A stretch of DNA of 64,000 nucleotides from Piper betle. Taxonomy: Eukaryota; Streptophyta; Magnoliopsida; Piperales; Piperaceae. Each line of letters starts with the position of its first letter. Within the stretch, counting starts at the first letter, position 1. Under the pieces are notes generated by a model. That model did not search any database. It had not been told where the DNA came from and saw only the letters and a list, made by a program, of their open reading frames with translations. The stretch spans positions 1-64,000 of the forward strand of contig JAURVB010012625.1 of assembly GCA_033002965.1 (NCBI GenBank), written 5' to 3'. This document shows positions 59,505 through 64,000 of this stretch, piece after piece. Position numbers and translations under genes: made by a program.

Positions 59505-60598
59505 TGTAACCACCCAACCCAAAGTACAACGTAATAGGCCTAAGTTATTTCTTTAAAAGTGCAACCCAAAGTGCAACCTAAAAGTTAAAGATCTATAGTC
59601 CATTCCTATTTATTAATAGGATCTTTGCCCGGTAGGTATTAGATGTAACGTAATGGACTAAATCATTTCTTTAAAAGAGGTTAACCAAGTTAAAGATCTA
59701 TAGTTTATTCCCACTTATAAATAGGATCCTTGCCCGGTAGGCATTAGATGTGGAAATAAGTCGATGGATCTCATAATATATATATATATATATTCATATG
59801 TTGATTTGATAGGGTGGCCCCTAATTGCACTTTAAGGGGAGACTCCATCCGTTTTATTTTTAAAATTTTATTGATTTATCGTAATTATTGTTGGTGTGTA
59901 AATTAGTTTGCTTGTCATCCATATAGTACCATGTCATGGTGAGTAGTATCTTCATCTTAAGACGCTCGATATTAGATCTGCACGAGTTGGGTTTAAGTTA
60001 GCCAACCTAACCAGGGCCCGTGACATGCCGATTTGGTTCACGAGTGTGAACCGGATTTGGGGTGTTTCACATACACACGATCGGCCTCGGCTCAGTACGC
60101 TTCTTATTAAATTGACTTGACTGAAAATAGCAGTCAAACCGACCAGTTTTGACTATAAAACCCTAATTTGGGTAACGGGTTTTACATAAGAGTAAGAATT
60201 TTCTTATTTCACAAAGGGTTGAGCGTAAGGGCAGTAGGTGGGCACCCTAGGGTTTTTCATCCTTGAGCAGTCGGGACATCCTTAGAAATAGTGTTGCAGG
60301 TCCTACATAGCTAGGATCAAACGAAATGGGTTCCAAACAACGATGCACATTAGACACGTGTGATACATGGTCTTAATATTTAACTACAAGTCAATTTAAC
60401 AAGACCAAAAAAGCCGAAGTGGCATAGTGTCCAACCTTGAGGCGTCAAGCATCAAGGGAGACTAGCATCATGGCTCACATATAACATACTATATATACAC
60501 ACATGGTAAAAAAACCGACAAAGTAATTTGATCTGGGTCAAGACCAAACCAATACTAAAACCATTGGGCGAACGGTCCATGTTGTACAGTTTAGTACT

Positions 60599-61740
60599 CT
60601 AAAGATAGATATTAAAAAAAATTACATGTAACACAAGAAATTAATGAAAAAAATTAAATAATAGGATATTGTAAATTAATTCATATGGTGTACAATGAAA
60701 CATTGAGCAATGTTTGCAATCACCATCCACAATTTATATGCATAATAATACATATTCTAAAATTAATTTTACGCACCACAAAAAGTGTGTTAAGATTTAG
60801 TAATAACCTCAATCAACAGCTCCCACTTAATTAATATATTAATTCAAATATGAAATATTTGAATTTAAAAAATCATAATACACGAATTATTAAGAATGTA
60901 ACACATAACAAGTAGATGATATTCCATATGAACCTACATCACAAATTAGCAAAATAAACATGCATGTTGACAAAGCATGCAACCATATCTTGCATTAATA
61001 ATTTTTGAGCCCATAAATAAAACCCGAGACACCCGTATTATTACAGCTTAAAAACCTTCAATTAATTAAATATGATCACTAAGATCAAAAAATTAATTTA
61101 ATTTAAAACCCAAGCGGATTAGTGGGAATCATCAAAATTCAGATTCGGATCAACCAAGTTGGGTGCTTCCAAACAAGTCAGATGAACCACTAATAAGCAC
61201 TTGGCTTTACAGTTCTTAATACTCGTTTATTGAATCTTTGTAAAATTCGACTCTTCAATATTTCTTCTCCAAAACCACCGAAATTTTAGGACATGTTTCT
61301 CTGATGGTTCGCATTATCAGTGAACCACCGGCAACTTGCAATGGCACCTACTTGAATAGGAGTAGCCTACGAGCTCAAGAAGATCATGGAAGCATGCCAA
61401 TCATTGATTCTCTGGATAGGTTTGGGATCAAAATGCTCTCTTTTTTTGTATGGGTTTTTCGACATGGACGGTGGTATGGAATCTCCTGGGAAAGGAGTTC
61501 TAACTATGGGTGGGTGGGTGTGATAAATACGCTAGACTCCATGGAGTTTATCAGCTGTGGCTGGAGGGGTTGCCAAACTTGGGATTTTGATCAAGTGGAG
61601 GAACTACTAAATCAAGCTCCTGGATACCAATGTTGACTTTAGTAATCTAGAACATGGAAGTATACCTTATTACAGAAGTGGATCGAATTGAAGCTCGGTA
61701 GTCACCTCACAGAACGAAGTTCCATCAGGATAGTGGAAAG
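60599..61740. other. unassigned sequence with one uncharacterised open frame
   Basis: Positions 60,599-61,290 are AT-rich and show nothing recognisable. A 110-codon plus-strand frame at 61,304-61,636 (MVRIISEPPATCNGTYLNRS...) has few low-complexity features and includes FRHGRWYGISWE, but I recognise no domain. There is no visible promoter or intron evidence. It could be an exon fragment of a lost gene or chance. From about 61,740 the sequence is DUF1639 flank. Confidence 0.25.
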
Positions 61741-62371
61741 TCCCTAAGGGCAGTTTGAGCTGCACTTATTCGAAAAGTTGAGGTCTTATTAAAGAAGATG
61801 ATTTTTTAATAATATCTCACAAATATGTTAACCAAAATGCATAAATAATAAAATCCCAATACCAAAAAATAAAATTTAAGAAAACAACAAACAAGAGCAA
61901 GCTGTGTGAATTATGTCAACCTATCCTTATACCAATGTGATTAGTTGGGACTGCATAGGAAAAAGATAGTAGAGTAGCAAAGCTCAAGTAAACGTCATAC
62001 ATACAAGTAACTCTGAGCAACCTTATTGAAGAGAGGCAGTAAAACCGCATTGGACGATTAAACTAAGAAATCCGGAGGCGATTATCACCTTCAAATAAAG
62101 AAGCTACACAAACTTACTACAAAAGAAGAGCAATAAAGAAAATCCAAATTCTGAATTGACAAAGAAACAAGAATAGTTTTTTGTCATGATAATTAGCACT
62201 CGGGTCCCTAAATTACATGGTAAGCATTCTTTTCACTAAACATCTGAAGTTAAATAAACTAAGTCAAGGGAACAAAATTCGCATCCACTATCTCAATGCG
62301 AGAAGAAGTTAATTCCACCACTAAATCCAAGCTAATTAGCTTGTCAATTTGAAGTCACCACCCAAAGAAGT

Positions 62372-63031
62372 TCATGACTTGTGCAACCACAATCCGGGAA
62401 GATTTCCTGCATCGAATAGAAAAACCAAAGTTTTATCATCTTGACAATTCAAAAGAGGAAGAACAGCTGACAATTCAAAAGTGAGAATTTTTATCTTGCA
62501 GTTTCATCCAACTTTTACTGGACATTTTCGCCCTCGTCTTCGGTCGCAGGGACAATTTTAACCCGGTCATTGCGAACAAGTAATCTTCAATCTCCTTCAA
62601 CAACCTGGAGGAGGCTCACGTTTTTTCGGATTTACCTCCGTGATCGCCTCCGTTTCAAGGCCTCACAAACGAAGAGACCTCGGTCACGTCTCAACAACCT
62701 TCGAGGGAGGGGAATAGCGGGAACAAGCCTTCGACACTGCCTCTGGTGCCTTAGGTGGAGGTGGCACCGCAACATCACTTGTAGTCTTCCCGGCCTCCAA
62801 AGGTGAATGCGGAGCCAAGCCTCTCATCTCTCTCACTGTAGTGAATCAGCAGTGGGGGGAAGTGGCAGAGGCCCTCCTGCACTGTTGGCAGATCAATGGG
62901 GAGGCAGTGGGGCTTGTCCACTTTGATGGGTCTGAGGTAGAGCTGGCAGCCCCACTTGAGGGGAGGGACGTGGAAGTGATGGAGGGGGAGCGCTCGTGGG
63001 GCAACACCATTGGAAGACGGAGGAGGACCAT
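62372..63031 (-). pseudogene. DUF1639 copy 5
   Basis: The candidate ATG at 63,031 matches copy 1 (ATGGTCCTCCTCCG). The minus strand has LHHFHVPPLKWGCQLYLRPI (62,998-62,939), parallel to PLHNFHLPSLNWG of copy 1, but an indel changes the frame beforehand. The PWNLR region is deleted. The C-terminal domain (62,507-62,720) has a premature TGA and an internal deletion of about 16 bp. The donor is weak (GATGAAAC). Exon 2 (62,406-62,372) lacks the 49 bp also missing in copies 2 and 4. The 5' leader to about 63,180 is conserved. Confidence 0.7.
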
Positions 63032-63985
63032 GGAAGAAGGAAGGAGTAGTGGCAAACAGGAAGAGCAGAGAAAGAGAACACAAGGATTGTAGAGGGGTTG
63101 ATGATTAGAATGATTAAATGGCAGTCAAGGAAGAAAATGGGACAATACAAGGCAAAAGGGAATGGTATGGTACAGTGGGAGGTAAGATGTTTATTTTTGG
63201 GTACCCTCAATGCACGCACTTGCGCACGCATCGAGCAGGAGATGATCGTGTGCGTCCGCTCACTCTCAAATGCGTGCGCAAGTGCGTCCGCAATATCGGC
63301 TCTTTATGCACGAAGACTAATACTCTATAGGCCTCTGTTCATTAAAAGCACCGTATAGAGGGTGTAAATGTGCTCCATAATTATAATTTGCCCGTTAACG
63401 TAAATTAAATTCCTTAATGACAAGGGTCCATTAACATAAATTAAATACTTCTCAAACAATTAATAAGGCAAAAAACGTGCGGGATATATTTAAAATTTAT
63501 TAACTAAAAATAAATATTGATGACATATAAAATTTAAAAATATGTCTTAATTATTATTTTTAAATAATATTTAATTTTTTCAAGAAATATTCATTTTTAG
63601 AATATAATAATTATATAAAAATATTAAAAATAATTTTAGTTTTATGTTAAAAATAAGTGTAATTATTAATTAAGTAGATATTAATATTTAAAAGATTTTA
63701 ATTTGAGTATAATTTTAATAATTAAATGGAATTTTAATTATTTACGAAAATTTAATTGGATAGAATATACTCTAAGTTTTTTCTGACAATATATAAATAA
63801 AAATTCTAAATTATGTTTTAAATCCTGAATTAAGTATGTATTGTTAAGTAAGAGACTTTAATTTGAGTAATATAATTATAAATATATAAGTAAATTCAAC
63901 AATTTTTTAGAATTCCTTATTTTGGTAAATTATATTCTAAACTTTTCCAAATAATAAAAATAGAAATTTCAAATTAAGTATTAGT
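63032..63985. other. 5' flank of DUF1639 copy 5 and AT-rich DNA
   Basis: Positions 63,032-63,190 and 63,390-63,470 match the upstream flank of copy 1. Between them, 63,205-63,310 holds a GTGCGT/ACGCACTTGCG-rich stretch absent from copy 1. Positions 63,480-63,985 are extremely AT-rich, with no open frame or repeat boundary. Confidence 0.45.
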
Positions 63986-64000
63986 TGTAAAATCCGTGAC
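63986..64000 (+). mobile_element. probable start of another family A LTR, cut by the window end
   Basis: TGTAAAATCCGTGAC matches the family A LTR start (compare AGTAAAACTCGTGACC at 6,633). Only 15 bases are visible. Confidence 0.4.

Larger units (their letters stand above)
55995..59775 (-). mobile_element. tandem TRIM array: three LTRs and two internal regions
   Basis: A TRIM is a tiny non-autonomous LTR retrotransposon. The order is LTR (55,995-56,147), internal (56,148-56,307), LTR (56,308-56,348 plus 59,234-59,343), internal (59,344-59,504), LTR (59,505-59,775, internally rearranged). LTRs are about 152 bp and internals about 160 bp. LTRs read TGTAACGACCCAACCC to GATCTTACA, and their minus strand has AGTCCCACATC, common in plant TRIMs. 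ATAGA and ATATA flank the array as an imperfect 5-bp target duplication. The array interrupts one LTR A, and another LTR A interrupts its middle LTR. Confidence 0.85.
53237..60069 (+). mobile_element. solo LTR of family A, forward, carrying the TRIM array
   Basis: It starts TGTAAAACCCGCGATCC and ends GGGGTGTTTCA. CATAC is duplicated perfectly (53,232-53,236 and 60,070-60,074). Its own sequence is 53,237-55,994 plus about 59,776-60,069, roughly 3.05 kb. A 123-bp tandem duplication (55,681-55,925) adds to its length. Frames at 53,560-54,264 lie in the GC-rich block. Confidence 0.85.
49738..60186 (-). mobile_element. solo LTR of family A, reverse, interrupted
   Basis: It starts TGTAACATCCCAAATCC (49,738) and ends GGGTTTTACA (60,186). 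Its own sequence is 49,738-53,236 plus about 60,075-60,186, roughly 3.6 kb. TAAG occurs on both outer sides, a weak target duplication. The GC-rich block is 52,100-52,870 and resembles the 3' LTR at 10,470-11,260. The frames at 52,055-52,861 lie in that block. Confidence 0.7.
45620..60598 (-). mobile_element. third long LTR of family B, interrupted
   Basis: It lies in the same orientation as 36,964-40,901. Its own parts are about 45,620-45,742, 47,339-49,737 and 60,187-60,598. It ends CCATGTTGTACA at 60,598. The outer (sense 3') end is missing before about 45,620. Insertions are a hAT (45,743) and the reverse LTR A complex (49,738-60,186). A local tandem duplication is present. The frames within are not coding. 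Confidence 0.65.

Noticed and set aside
1..64000. A new defence, metabolic or regulatory gene system
   Set aside because: No intact gene set is present; the unusual content is in the transposon architecture, reported in the findings.

Overview
The window is nuclear DNA of a flowering plant. It is AT-rich, has no operons, and carries plant-type LTR retrotransposons with initiator-Met tRNA primer sites, a TRIM, hAT-type DNA transposons, a tRNA-derived SINE head and an intron-containing plant gene family (DUF1639). The species cannot be named from what is visible. No intact protein-coding gene was found. Almost everything is transposon sequence, much of it nested, around five damaged copies of one DUF1639 gene.

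Layout. 1-2,300: reverse-strand pieces of a long-LTR family (called family A here) and hAT-like debris. 2,300-6,632: DUF1639 copy 1 (minus) and its flanks. 6,633-14,082: a family A retroelement with a gag remnant, whose 3' LTR carries a 1.3 kb insertion. 15.3-15.6, 18.0-18.8 and 21.9-22.5 kb: DUF1639 copies 2, 3 and 4. Copy 4 is split by about 8 kb and resumes at 30,473. The split holds an old hAT, in it a reverse solo LTR A, in that a forward solo LTR A, and in that a young hAT. 30.7-36.96 kb: a decayed Ty3/gypsy element of Athila type (integrase end, post-pol ORF, probable 3' LTR). 36,964-44,970: two copies of a second long LTR family (family B) joined head to head, with a 247-bp foldback element inside. 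45.6-60.6 kb: a third family B LTR holding a second young hAT and a reverse LTR A, which holds a forward LTR A, which holds a tandem TRIM array, which holds another solo LTR A. 60.6-64.0 kb: unassigned DNA, DUF1639 copy 5 and AT-rich sequence. The last 15 bases look like the start of another LTR A.

Family A LTRs start TGTAAAACCC and end GGTGTTACA. They are about 2.7-2.9 kb (one about 3.6 kb), include a GC-rich block of about 0.6 kb, a TATATATA promoter box and a conserved 3' end, and are flanked by 5-bp target duplications. Most are solo LTRs. The target duplications and the continuity of the interrupted sequences give a relative order of insertion. Long open frames in the GC-rich LTR blocks and in the proline-rich hAT interior are not genes.
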